Source of the DNA: UBA1413 sp964567485
Lineage (GTDB): Bacteria; Bacteroidota; Bacteroidia; Bacteroidales; Prolixibacteraceae
DNA length: 64,000 nucleotides
Assembly (NCBI GenBank): GCA_964567485.1
Contig: CAZMMX010000001.1
Span: forward strand, 62,001 to 126,000
Direction: 5' to 3'
Shown piece after piece: positions 44,621-52,994 of the stretch. Both the position numbers and the translations under genes were made by a program. The notes under the pieces are model-generated. The model saw nothing but the letters and a program-made list of their open reading frames with translations, ran no database searches and had not been told where the DNA came from. Numbering within the stretch: position 1 is the stretch's first letter; every line of letters begins with the position of its first letter.

Positions 44621-45940
44621 ATGAAGAAAGCGGTCTTTTTTTCGATAATGATCCTCACATTCCTGCTGGCCAAAGCCCAGGATAAAGAGATGGTGACCAA
44701 AACCGGCTGGAATTTCGGAGCCCTGCCCACCATCACCTTCGACACCGACCTGGGATTCCAGTACGGTGCGTTGGTAAACCTTTACAACTACGGCGACGGC
44801 AGCCGGTTTCCCAGCTACAACCACTCCCTCTATTTCGAGGTATCGCGGTTCACCAAAGGCAGCGGCATCAACCGCTTCTATTACGATTCCGACCGGCTGA
44901 TCAAGGGATTGCAAACCTCGGTTGATCTCAGTTACCTCTCCGACCAGGCCTATGATTTCTTCGGCTTCAACGGCTACGATGCCCTCTACAATGCCGGGTG
45001 GATCGACGATGAATCTGACCAGTATGTGACCCGCATGTTCTATAAATACGACCGCAAGCTCTTCCGTTTCAAAGTGGATCTCCAGGGAAAACTCGCCGGC
45101 GACCACTTCCGCTGGATCACCGGCTGGAATTTCCAGAATTTCAAAATTGCAGAAGTCAACCTCGATAAACTGAACAAGAACAAGGAGGGTGACGACAAGC
45201 TGCCGGACGTTCCCGGACTCTTCCAGCACTACAAGGATTGGGGGATCATCAGTGGCGACGAGGTGGATGGCGGCTTTGTGCCCACCTTCAAGGGAGGCCT
45301 GGTCTTCGACACCCGCGATAACCGCCCCAACCCCATGAAGGGGATGTGGACCGAAGCCGTGGTGGAAGCATCACCAAAAATCCTCGGTGCCGAAAGTTCT
45401 TTTGCCAAGCTGAGCCTGATCCACAGGCAGTATTTCACACTGGTGCCCCGCAACCTCTCCCTCGTTTACCGCCTGGCCTACCAAACGACTATCGCCGGGG
45501 ATGTCCCCTTCTTCTACCAGTCGCAGGTGGTCACCTCAATCCTCACCGGTGCTTTATCGGAGGGACTGGGCGGTGCCAAAACCCTGCGCGGGGTACTGCG
45601 AAACAGAGTGGTGGGCGATGGATTCTTCTACGGAAACCTGGAAGCCCGCTGGAAGTTCGTCCGCTTTAACTTCATCAAGAATAACTTCTACCTCGGCCTC
45701 AACGGGTTTGCCGACTTCGGAAAGGTCACCAAAAAAATCGACTTCAACATGCCGAACCTCGGACCGTGGATCGAGGATGACTTTTTCAAATCAGATGCTG
45801 AGAAATTCCACACCTCGGTGGGGGCAGGATTACGCATTGTCATGAATGAGAATTTCGTCATCTCCGTCGATTACGGCCGCGCCCTCAACGAACAGGACGG
45901 CAAATCAGGCATGTACATCGGCCTCAACTACCTCTTTTAA
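44621..45940 (+). CDS. Omp85/BamA-type outer-membrane beta-barrel protein
   Basis: The 439-residue protein has a signal peptide (MKKAVFFSIMILTFLLAKAQ) and an all-beta barrel-like sequence with alternating hydrophobic residues. A segment LGGAKTLRGVLRNRVVGDGFFYGNLEARW resembles the LRGF/RGY region of surface-antigen D15 proteins, and the protein ends in NYLF, a typical barrel end. No POTRA domains are visible, and at 439 residues it is only the barrel portion of a full BamA. Function is unknown; proteins of this type may act in translocation or as porins. Its last 4 bp overlap the end of the convergent serine dehydratase gene. Confidence 0.8.
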   Translation: MKKAVFFSIMILTFLLAKAQDKEMVTKTGWNFGALPTITFDTDLGFQYGALVNLYNYGDGSRFPSYNHSLYFEVSRFTKGSGINRFYYDSDRLIKGLQTSVDLSYLSDQAYDFFGFNGYDALYNAGWIDDESDQYVTRMFYKYDRKLFRFKVDLQGKLAGDHFRWITGWNFQNFKIAEVNLDKLNKNKEGDDKLPDVPGLFQHYKDWGIISGDEVDGGFVPTFKGGLVFDTRDNRPNPMKGMWTEAVVEASPKILGAESSFAKLSLIHRQYFTLVPRNLSLVYRLAYQTTIAGDVPFFYQSQVVTSILTGALSEGLGGAKTLRGVLRNRVVGDGFFYGNLEARWKFVRFNFIKNNFYLGLNGFADFGKVTKKIDFNMPNLGPWIEDDFFKSDAEKFHTSVGAGLRIVMNENFVISVDYGRALNEQDGKSGMYIGLNYLF

Positions 45941-47145
45941 TGGGGGTCAGGCATGGCATCCCGCAGGGCTAGTCCGCCCAATGAGGTCTCCCGGTACTTG
46001 CTCTGGAGGCTGATTCCGGTCTCATACATGGTCAGGACCACCTCGTCGAAGCTGATGCGGTGGCGCCCGTCAGACATCAGGGCATAGGTATTGTGGGCCA
46101 GGGCCCGCTGAGCCCCGAAGGCATTCCGTTCGATACAGGGAATCTGCACAAGTCCGGCCACCGGGTCGCAGGTGAGTCCCAGGTGGTGTTCCAGTCCCAT
46201 TTCCGCGGAATATTCGATCTGGTTGATGGTGCCACCCATCATCTGGCTGGCAGCGGCCGACGCCATGGCGCATGCGGTGCCCACTTCTCCCTGGCATCCC
46301 ACCTCCGCCCCCGAAATGGAAGCGTTGGTTTTGACCAACATGCCAATCAGTCCGGCCGTGGCCAAAGCCCTCAGGATCACATCTCCCGTGATCTTGTATA
46401 CTTTTTTGTGGTAGTAGAGCACTGCCGGAAGCACGCCGCTGGCCCCACAGGTGGGAGCCGTCACGATGATGCCGCCCGAGGCATTCTCTTCCGAAACAGC
46501 CAGGGCATAGGCGAAAATCTGCGACCGCCGTTTAAAGGGACCGGAATACTGGCCCGCCTTGGCCTTGATCTCCCCCGCCTTCCGCGGAAGCATCAACCCA
46601 CCGGGAAGGGTCCCCTGGGCCTCCAGTCCCCGCCTGATGCTCTCCTGCATCACCTTCCATATCTCCTCCAAAAAATTCCAGATCTCCTGACCTTCATATT
46701 TCTCCACGTATTCCCAGAAACGCAATCCGTGGGCATGACAAAAGGCCAGAATCTCATCCATGCTCTTATGGGGATACACCTGAACCGTCTCCTTCTCGCT
46801 CTGGTCGTCGACCACGGCCCCCCCGCCAATGCTGTAGGCCGTCCACTCCCCCAAAAGGGTCTCCAGGGCATCGAAGGCTTCGAACTTCAGAGCGTTGGGA
46901 TGACGCGGCAGAAACAGCGTAGGCTCCCACACCAGGGAGGCGTTCCTCCCTTTAAAAACCTCCATCACCGCCTTATCGGTCAGATGGCCCTTCCCTGTGG
47001 CGGCCAGACTTCCATACAGGGTGATCCGGTAATGGTCAGCCTCAGGGAAACGCCCCAGAAACATCTCTGACGCCCGCGTGGGTCCCATCGTATGACTGCT
47101 CGAAGGTCCCTTCCCTATCCTGTATATCTCCCTGATCGATTCCAT
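45937..47145 (-). CDS. sdaA: L-serine ammonia-lyase, iron-sulfur type
   Basis: The enzyme converts L-serine to pyruvate and ammonia using a 4Fe-4S cluster. The 402-residue single-chain protein has the N-terminal signature GKGPSSSHTMGPTRA and the C-terminal catalytic domain with TAPTCGASGVLPAVL, LVQIPCIERNAFGA and a cysteine in LGLTCDPVAG; these cysteines can hold the cluster. The order is the one-subunit type as in E. coli SdaA. It begins at 47145, with 72 bp to the divergent pepD. Its reaction runs opposite to serine synthesis through serA elsewhere in the window. Confidence 0.95.
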   Translation of the reverse strand: MESIREIYRIGKGPSSSHTMGPTRASEMFLGRFPEADHYRITLYGSLAATGKGHLTDKAVMEVFKGRNASLVWEPTLFLPRHPNALKFEAFDALETLLGEWTAYSIGGGAVVDDQSEKETVQVYPHKSMDEILAFCHAHGLRFWEYVEKYEGQEIWNFLEEIWKVMQESIRRGLEAQGTLPGGLMLPRKAGEIKAKAGQYSGPFKRRSQIFAYALAVSEENASGGIIVTAPTCGASGVLPAVLYYHKKVYKITGDVILRALATAGLIGMLVKTNASISGAEVGCQGEVGTACAMASAAASQMMGGTINQIEYSAEMGLEHHLGLTCDPVAGLVQIPCIERNAFGAQRALAHNTYALMSDGRHRISFDEVVLTMYETGISLQSKYRETSLGGLALRDAMPDPH

Positions 47146-47217
47146 GTCCGTAAAAATATGCTATTTTTGTCAATACCAAAATTCTAATACCTGGTTGCTG
47201 ATTTAAAATATGATACC

Positions 47218-48672
47218 ATGCATACCTTTTCCAGTTTAACCCCCCAACCCCTGTGGCACTATTTTTCAGAGATACTCAAAGTCCCCCGTCCTTCTAAAAA
47301 AGAGGGGAAGATGATCGCCTGGCTGCTGGATTTTGCCGCGACCCATGGTCTGGAGGCCAAACGGGATGATGCCGGCAACGTTCTGATTTCCAAACCTGCA
47401 GCTCCGGGCAGGGAAAAGGCTCCCGTAGTGGTCCTCCAGACCCACATGGACATGGTATGTGAAAAAAACAGCGACAAGTTGTTTGACTTCGACACAGATC
47501 CCATCGAAGGGGTTGTCGGCGGGGAGTGGGTTTCGGCCAACGGAACCACCCTGGGGGCTGACGATGGCATCGGGATTGCCGCCCAGCTGGCCGTGCTGAC
47601 ATCCAACGATATCAGGCACGGCGCCGTCGAATGCCTGATGACCGTCGACGAAGAGACCGGACTCACCGGGGCCAACGCCCTGCAGCCGGGATTCCTCACC
47701 GGTAAGATCCTTTTGAACCTCGACTCGGAAGATGAGGGAGAGATCTTTATCGGCTGTGCCGGGGGCATCGATACCCTGGCGGTTTTCAGGTACAGGGAAG
47801 AGGAACTCCCTGCCGGACAACTGGCGCTTCAGCTTAAGGTCTCAGGACTTGCCGGGGGTCACTCGGGCGATGACATCCACAAGGGATTGGGGAATGCCAA
47901 CAAGATTCTGGCTCGTTTTCTGTGGCAGGCCCGAACCAAACTGGGGGTTTCCCTGGCGGAATTCGACGGGGGAAACCTCCGTAATGCCATTGCCCGGGAA
48001 GCCCGCGCCGTCATCACCCTTCCGGCAAACCTCAAAAATCTGTTGGTGGCCGAGTTCGAAGCCTACACCGCCCTGGTGAAGTTCGAATTTGAAAAAACAG
48101 AACCCGCCCTGGCGCTGACCTGGGAGAGCGTACCCGCACCACAATCGGTGATCGACACCCACACTTTGCACAACCTGCTGAACGCCCTGGCGGCCTGCCC
48201 CCACGGAGTCCTGGAATGGAGCACCCGCATGCCCGGCATGGTGGAGACCTCCACCAACCTGGCTTCGGTGAAATTCCCGGGAAACGGAGAGATCGTAGTC
48301 ACCACCAGCCAGCGCAGCGAGATCGACAGCCGCAAGGCCATGGCCGCCGCCATGGTGGAATCGGTATTTACCCTGGCCGGGGCCGAGGTCACCCACTCCG
48401 ACGGATATCCCGGATGGGCCCCCAACCCCGGGTCGGAAATCCTGAAAATCTCAGTCGCCTCTTACCGTAAGCTTTTCAACACGGAACCCATTGTCCGCTC
48501 CATCCATGCAGGTCTTGAATGTGGCCTCTTCCTGGAAAAATATCCCGACCTTGACATGATCTCCATCGGTCCCACCATCAAGGGAGCCCACTCCCCCAGC
48601 GAAAGAATCAACATCAAAACCACGGAGAAATTCTGGAAACACCTGGTCGATATCCTGGAAAACATAGGATAA
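47218..48672 (+). CDS. pepD: Aminoacyl-histidine dipeptidase (PepD, M20C)
   Basis: The enzyme hydrolyses dipeptides such as carnosine-like Xaa-His in the cytoplasm. The 484-residue protein carries the metal-binding motifs of M20C peptidases: QTHMDMV (first His and Asp), LGADDGIG (bridging Asp), TVDEETGLTGA (catalytic Glu and ligand Glu), and GLAGGHSGDDIH in the lid domain, with AHSPSERI near the C-terminus containing a further metal His. There is no signal peptide. It is a single gene between two divergent or separate units. Confidence 0.95.
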   Translation: MHTFSSLTPQPLWHYFSEILKVPRPSKKEGKMIAWLLDFAATHGLEAKRDDAGNVLISKPAAPGREKAPVVVLQTHMDMVCEKNSDKLFDFDTDPIEGVVGGEWVSANGTTLGADDGIGIAAQLAVLTSNDIRHGAVECLMTVDEETGLTGANALQPGFLTGKILLNLDSEDEGEIFIGCAGGIDTLAVFRYREEELPAGQLALQLKVSGLAGGHSGDDIHKGLGNANKILARFLWQARTKLGVSLAEFDGGNLRNAIAREARAVITLPANLKNLLVAEFEAYTALVKFEFEKTEPALALTWESVPAPQSVIDTHTLHNLLNALAACPHGVLEWSTRMPGMVETSTNLASVKFPGNGEIVVTTSQRSEIDSRKAMAAAMVESVFTLAGAEVTHSDGYPGWAPNPGSEILKISVASYRKLFNTEPIVRSIHAGLECGLFLEKYPDLDMISIGPTIKGAHSPSERINIKTTEKFWKHLVDILENIG

Positions 48673-48824
48673 CCCTTTTCTTCACCTTGTCAGTCGGGAA
48701 GATGGAAGCAGAACACCCTGATACGTGGGCAGCCAGGGAGGCAGGTGCCACTTCCAAAAGGGAAAACAGGGAAAAGAGGTATAGATGCACAACAAGAACC
48801 ACCGCAATACAATAAAATAAGCCC

Positions 48825-49913
48825 ATGAATCAGGTGAATATCGGATTTCTGGGAGCCGGGGGAATCGCCCGCGCTCACATATATGCCTTGCAGGCACTCA
48901 GGTTTTACTATCCCGAAACCCCGGAAATCAGGCTGGCTTCCGTCTGTTCGGCCCACCCCAGAAGCCGGGAGGCCTTTGCCAGGGAGTATGGCTTTGCCAG
49001 GGCAGAATCCTATGAAGAGTTCACCGCCGGCACCGATATGGATACCCTGTTTATCCTGGGCCCCAACCACACCCATTTCGACCATTTCACGGCAGCCATG
49101 GCCATGCCTTCCGTGCGGCGTATTTACCTCGAAAAACCGGTTTGTTCCAGCGAGGCAGAAGAAAGGGAAATGGCACATATCATGGCAGGTTCAGATAAAC
49201 AGGTCCAGGTAGGCTTTCAGTACCTGCAAACCCCGGCGGTCAGGGAAGCCCTCGCCTTTTGGAAATCAGGGCTACTGGGGTCTCCCCTCCATTTTGACCT
49301 GAAATATTACCATGGTGACTATTTGCAGGAAAGCTACCGCGAAAAACGGAAGACACGCCTCACCGCGGCTCCCGATGGGGGGGCCATGGCCGACCTGGGA
49401 TCGCACGGACTCAGCCTGCTCACGGCTTTCCTGGGCAATGGGCTGCAGATGGTCGCAGCCCTCCAGGCAGGTCATTTTGATGACGTCCCCGCAGGATCTG
49501 ACCTTTTTTCTTCCGTCTCGCTCGTGGATCCCGTGACCCGGGCCGCCGGTCACCTGTCGGCCAGCCGTATCACCTCAGGATCGGGGGACCTCGTGGTCCT
49601 GGAGATCTTCGCCGAAAAAGGAGCCCTCCGCTACTCTTCCCAAACTCCCGACTTTTTTGAATATTTCACGGAGGCAGAAGGGGCCTGGATCCGCAGACCT
49701 GTGGGCAGCAATTACCCGGGAATCACCGCCTTCCCGTCGGGACATGTTCCGGCAGGGTGGCTCCGTTCCATGGTCCACGCCCACTACCTCTTTCTGGGGG
49801 GCAGCGATGCCGGGGCCTTCATCCCCACCCTCAGCCACGGCCTCGAAGTCCAGCGGCTGGTCCGCGAAACCGCATACCACCTTGAAAAATACAGACAAAA
49901 CCTGCAAATATGA
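48825..49913 (+). CDS. Gfo/Idh/MocA family oxidoreductase
   Basis: The family reduces or oxidises sugars and related alcohols with NAD(P). The 362-residue protein has the N-terminal Rossmann GFLGAGGIARAHI, the EKP signature in YLEKPVCSS (about 104-112) and a conserved GSHGLSLL stretch in the second domain, where the histidine could be catalytic. The substrate is unknown. Its stop codon overlaps the start of malQ by 4 bp, so the two are probably co-translated, which suggests a link to glucose or maltodextrin metabolism; that link is an inference from position only. Confidence 0.88.
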   Translation: MNQVNIGFLGAGGIARAHIYALQALRFYYPETPEIRLASVCSAHPRSREAFAREYGFARAESYEEFTAGTDMDTLFILGPNHTHFDHFTAAMAMPSVRRIYLEKPVCSSEAEEREMAHIMAGSDKQVQVGFQYLQTPAVREALAFWKSGLLGSPLHFDLKYYHGDYLQESYREKRKTRLTAAPDGGAMADLGSHGLSLLTAFLGNGLQMVAALQAGHFDDVPAGSDLFSSVSLVDPVTRAAGHLSASRITSGSGDLVVLEIFAEKGALRYSSQTPDFFEYFTEAEGAWIRRPVGSNYPGITAFPSGHVPAGWLRSMVHAHYLFLGGSDAGAFIPTLSHGLEVQRLVRETAYHLEKYRQNLQI

Positions 49914-51403
49914 ACAAAAGAAGCAGCGGCATTCTTCTGCACCTCTCCTCCCTGCCAGGGCGTGAAGGCATCGGCACCATGGGCAAAAACGCCTTTGCAT
50001 GGATCGACTTCCTCAGGGAAACAGGCCAACACCTGTGGCAGATCCTTCCCCTGGGCCCTGTGGCTCACGGCAACTGCCCCTACCAATGTTTCTCGGCATT
50101 TGCCGGAAACCCCCTGCTGATTGACCTTCACCAACTGGAAGAAGCCGGACTCCACCAGGGTAAAGAGCTGCAGAATATTCCCCGTTTCGACATCCGCCAG
50201 GTAGATTTTGACAAGGTCTCCCGCTGGAAGATGCCCCTGCTGAAAAAGGCTTTCCTGCGCTTCCGCGATGGCCAAAGGAAACAGTTTGAAGGAGAATATG
50301 CCCGTTTCTGTGATGAGCACAACTGGTGGCTGGCCGACTATGCCCTGTTCATGGCCCTGCGGGAGGTCCTGGAAGAAAAACCCTGGCAGCAATGGCCCGA
50401 AGATATTAAAAGACGGGAACCTGCGGCCCTGGTACGTTACCGTGAAGAACTGGGCGAAACTATCGCCTTTCACTATTTCCTGCAGTTTTTCTTTTTCCGC
50501 CAGTGGCAGGCCTTGCGTGAATATGCACGCCAGAACGGGGTCACGATCATCGGTGACGTTCCCCTGTATGTGGCCGGTGACAGCGTCGACGTGTGGGCCA
50601 ATACCGGAATTTTCCTTCTCGACAGCGACCTGAATCCGTTAAAAGTGGCGGGTGTTCCCCCCGATTATTTCAGCACCACGGGACAGCTATGGGGTTCTCC
50701 CGTATACGACTGGGAGAGCCTGCGCCACCAGGAACACCACTGGTGGCTGGCACGCATCCACTTCAATCTCAGAATGTTCGACCAGGTGAGGATCGACCAC
50801 TTCCGCGGACTGGAAGCCTTCTGGTCGGTCCCTGCAGGCGAAGAGACCGCCATCCATGGCGAGTGGGTCGCCGCTCAGGGGGCCGAAATGCTCGCCATCC
50901 TGCGGAAACAGCTGGGTGACTTCCCCCTGATCGCCGAAGACCTGGGCATCATCACCCCGGAAGTGGAACGCCTCCGCGACCGCTTCAATATGCCGGGGAT
51001 GAAGGTCCTCCAGTTCGCCTTCACCTCCGATGAATCCAACGAACACCTGCCCCACAATTTCACAGTCAATTCCGTGGTTTACACGGGAACCCACGATAAC
51101 AACACGGCGTGGGGATGGCTCCATGAAGCTCCGGAGAAAGAGAAGAAATTCGCCATGAAATACCTGAAAGGTTACCAGTGGCAACCGGCATGGGGACTCA
51201 TCGAAATGGCCTGGGCATCGGTGGCGTATATGGCGGTAACCCCACTTCAGGATCTTCTGGAACTGGGCGCCGAAGCCCGCATGAACATCCCCGGAATAGC
51301 ACAGGGCAACTGGGGTTGGCGCTTCCGCTGGGACCAGATCAGAGGAAAACACCGCAGGTTTCTGAGGGAGATAACGGAAAAATACAATCGGCAAGCCTTT
51401 TAA
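49910..51403 (+). CDS. malQ: 4-alpha-glucanotransferase (GH77, amylomaltase)
   Basis: The enzyme transfers alpha-1,4-glucan segments and produces glucose from maltodextrins or glycogen. The 497-residue protein begins with RSSGILLHLSSLPGREGIGTMG, the usual N-terminus of short GH77 enzymes. Active-site segments are VRIDHFRGLEAFW (nucleophile Asp), IAEDLGIITPEV (acid-base Glu) and THDNNTAWGW (third acidic residue). The extended N-terminal starch-binding domains found in some Bacteroidota MalQ proteins are absent. The gene is coupled to the upstream oxidoreductase by a 4-bp overlap. Confidence 0.95.
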   Translation: MNKRSSGILLHLSSLPGREGIGTMGKNAFAWIDFLRETGQHLWQILPLGPVAHGNCPYQCFSAFAGNPLLIDLHQLEEAGLHQGKELQNIPRFDIRQVDFDKVSRWKMPLLKKAFLRFRDGQRKQFEGEYARFCDEHNWWLADYALFMALREVLEEKPWQQWPEDIKRREPAALVRYREELGETIAFHYFLQFFFFRQWQALREYARQNGVTIIGDVPLYVAGDSVDVWANTGIFLLDSDLNPLKVAGVPPDYFSTTGQLWGSPVYDWESLRHQEHHWWLARIHFNLRMFDQVRIDHFRGLEAFWSVPAGEETAIHGEWVAAQGAEMLAILRKQLGDFPLIAEDLGIITPEVERLRDRFNMPGMKVLQFAFTSDESNEHLPHNFTVNSVVYTGTHDNNTAWGWLHEAPEKEKKFAMKYLKGYQWQPAWGLIEMAWASVAYMAVTPLQDLLELGAEARMNIPGIAQGNWGWRFRWDQIRGKHRRFLREITEKYNRQAF

Positions 51404-51480
51404 ATCTGAAATCCTGCGTCTGGAGACTTAAATATCAGATAGTCAGCGATTAACGATTACAGCCGAAGTCACCGGTCACC

Positions 51481-51903
51481 CTATTCCGCGAGGAATCGTC
51501 CGACAATTTCCAGGTGATCAAAGGCCAGGGGTGGAAGGTCGCTCACCCGGAACCAACGGGCTTCCGCGGCATCATCACCACCGCTGACATTTTCCGTTTC
51601 GGGAATCACGGCATAAAAAACCACGCTGATGGTACGGTGACGCGGGTCCCTCCCGGGAGCGTCAAAAACCCGGAACTGTTCCATGGCCGTTAACCGCAAA
51701 CCGGTCTCTTCCTCCAATTCCCTGAGACAGGCAGCCTCCAGCGTCTCTTCCATATCCACGAAACCTCCCGGTAACGCCCACATGCCCCGGAAGGGATCCC
51801 TGTCGCGGCGAATCAGCAGCAACTGACGACTCTCCCCTCTCCCCGCCATCACCAGGGCATCAACCGTGAGCGCCGGACGGGGATAAAGATAGGTATACGC
51901 CAT
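51481..51903 (-). CDS. Nudix hydrolase
   Basis: The 140-residue protein has a full Nudix box at about 46-68 (GGFVDMEETLEAACLRELEE, then TGL), so it should hydrolyse a nucleoside diphosphate linked to another group with Mg2+. MAYTYLYPRPALTVDALV at the start and GRDPRHRTISVVFYAVIP in the middle resemble the ADP-ribose pyrophosphatase-like group, and the latter motif is frequent there. The substrate is unproven. It is the last gene of a short minus-strand group with nlpC and a 30-codon ORF. Confidence 0.9.
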   Translation of the reverse strand: MAYTYLYPRPALTVDALVMAGRGESRQLLLIRRDRDPFRGMWALPGGFVDMEETLEAACLRELEEETGLRLTAMEQFRVFDAPGRDPRHRTISVVFYAVIPETENVSGGDDAAEARWFRVSDLPPLAFDHLEIVGRFLAE

Positions 51904-51932
51904 TGAGAAATTCGTTATGGATTATCAATCCG

Positions 51933-52025
51933 TTACTCTTTGTCTTTGTTCCAGTAACGCAGCATCACGATCACGATGGCGACCACGATGAGCAGAAAAA
52001 TCAGCAGTTCAGTCCGTTCAATCAT
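51933..52025 (-). CDS. 30-residue single-pass membrane peptide, coupled to the NlpC/P60 gene
   Basis: The ORF encodes MIERTELLIFLLIVVAIVIV followed by MLRYWNKDKE. It is one clean transmembrane helix (about 6-22) with a basic cytoplasmic-type tail. Its ATG overlaps the TGA of the nlpC-type gene as ATGA, the arrangement used for translational coupling, and the Nudix gene follows after 29 bp. The protein is too short for usual annotation. No homologue is known to me; a small regulator or anchor is possible. Hydrophobicity plus coupling favour a real gene, but chance is not excluded. Confidence 0.5.
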   Translation of the reverse strand: MIERTELLIFLLIVVAIVIVMLRYWNKDKE

Positions 52026-52807
52026 GGCAATATCCTTTTCATCACCCTCATCTTGTGCGTATACCGCTTGGTCTCCACATTGAAGATCCCAAACTGGTCG
52101 ACATTGTCAATCCTCACTTTACCGGAGGCATGGATAATCTTATTCTTTTTCCAGAGGATCCCTACGTGGATGATGTTTCCCTCGTTGTCGTCGAAAAAGG
52201 CAAGGTCACCGGGGGAAGTCTCTTCCACGAAACTCAGGGCGGTGCCCATTTTCACCTGTTGTGAGGCATCACGGGGAAGGGGAATTCCCGCCATTTTGTA
52301 GATGATTTGGGTTAAGCCACTGCAGTCGATGCCCAGTGGAGAGCGGCCACCCCAGAGATAGGGCGCGTTAAAGTACTTCAAGGCCTGGGTCACCATGAAA
52401 GTTCTGATATCCCGGGGCTGCCCCAGCGACACATGTCCCGCAAACCTGACCGGCTCACCATCGAGAGAGAACTGCCTTTTATAGGGCCTCCACAGCGGAA
52501 GGCTGCTGCCTGCCACCAGCATCTGATTCTGCTCCTGTTCCACGGGAACCAGGGAAAAGATATCGGTCGTCACCGCAACCGGGGCTTTCCTGAGTTTCTC
52601 ATACCTTCTGTCAGAGAGCAAAGTCGCCATTTTCTGGTCAATCCAACCGTCATAACCGTCGTAATCAAGCCGCACCTGGTACCATCCGGGCAGAAATCCC
52701 AGCACTTCAAAAGACTCCCCAAAGAGAATCTGCGTGACCATCTCACTCCGTTCCGAAGGCTCCCGCCGTACCGGGATCAAACTCAGTCCCGCAATTCCGT
52801 AATTCAT
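52022..52807 (-). CDS. NlpC/P60 family peptidoglycan endopeptidase with SH3 domains
   Basis: Proteins of this kind hydrolyse the gamma-D-Glu to diamino-acid bond of cell-wall peptides. The 261-residue protein has an SH3-like N-terminal half (YGIAGLSLIPVRREPSERSEMV, with WYQVRLDYDGYDGWID) and a C-terminal NlpC/P60 domain with catalytic C in GIDCSGLTQ, a conserved His in IIHVGI, and the intermediate GDLAFFDD motif. No signal peptide is seen, so it may act in the cytoplasm as a recycling enzyme, similar to dipeptidyl-peptidase VI; that is inference. A 30-codon membrane ORF overlaps its stop codon. Confidence 0.92.
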   Translation of the reverse strand: MNYGIAGLSLIPVRREPSERSEMVTQILFGESFEVLGFLPGWYQVRLDYDGYDGWIDQKMATLLSDRRYEKLRKAPVAVTTDIFSLVPVEQEQNQMLVAGSSLPLWRPYKRQFSLDGEPVRFAGHVSLGQPRDIRTFMVTQALKYFNAPYLWGGRSPLGIDCSGLTQIIYKMAGIPLPRDASQQVKMGTALSFVEETSPGDLAFFDDNEGNIIHVGILWKKNKIIHASGKVRIDNVDQFGIFNVETKRYTHKMRVMKRILP

Positions 52808-52964
52808 CGGTCTGAAACATTAAGCGGTGATGATTCATTGCGTGTAACTGATGAACTGACCATGTGTGTGATCAACCCGGTCGGTGCAAATTCGTGCATG
52901 GTCATTTCGTGAAAATTTAGTTACTTTAGGAAATCAAATATAGGGTTTCCTGCAATGAATCCAC

Positions 52965-52972
52965 TATCCTTG
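52965..52972 (+). promoter_or_regulatory. Promoter-like box before the 7TM-HD gene
   Basis: TATCCTTG followed by CA is one base from TAnnTTTG and lies 22 nt before the ATG at 52995. The spacing resembles the box seen before the Sua5/YciO gene. Confidence 0.4.
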
Positions 52973-52994
52973 CAGCCTTATCAATCTGAAAAAC

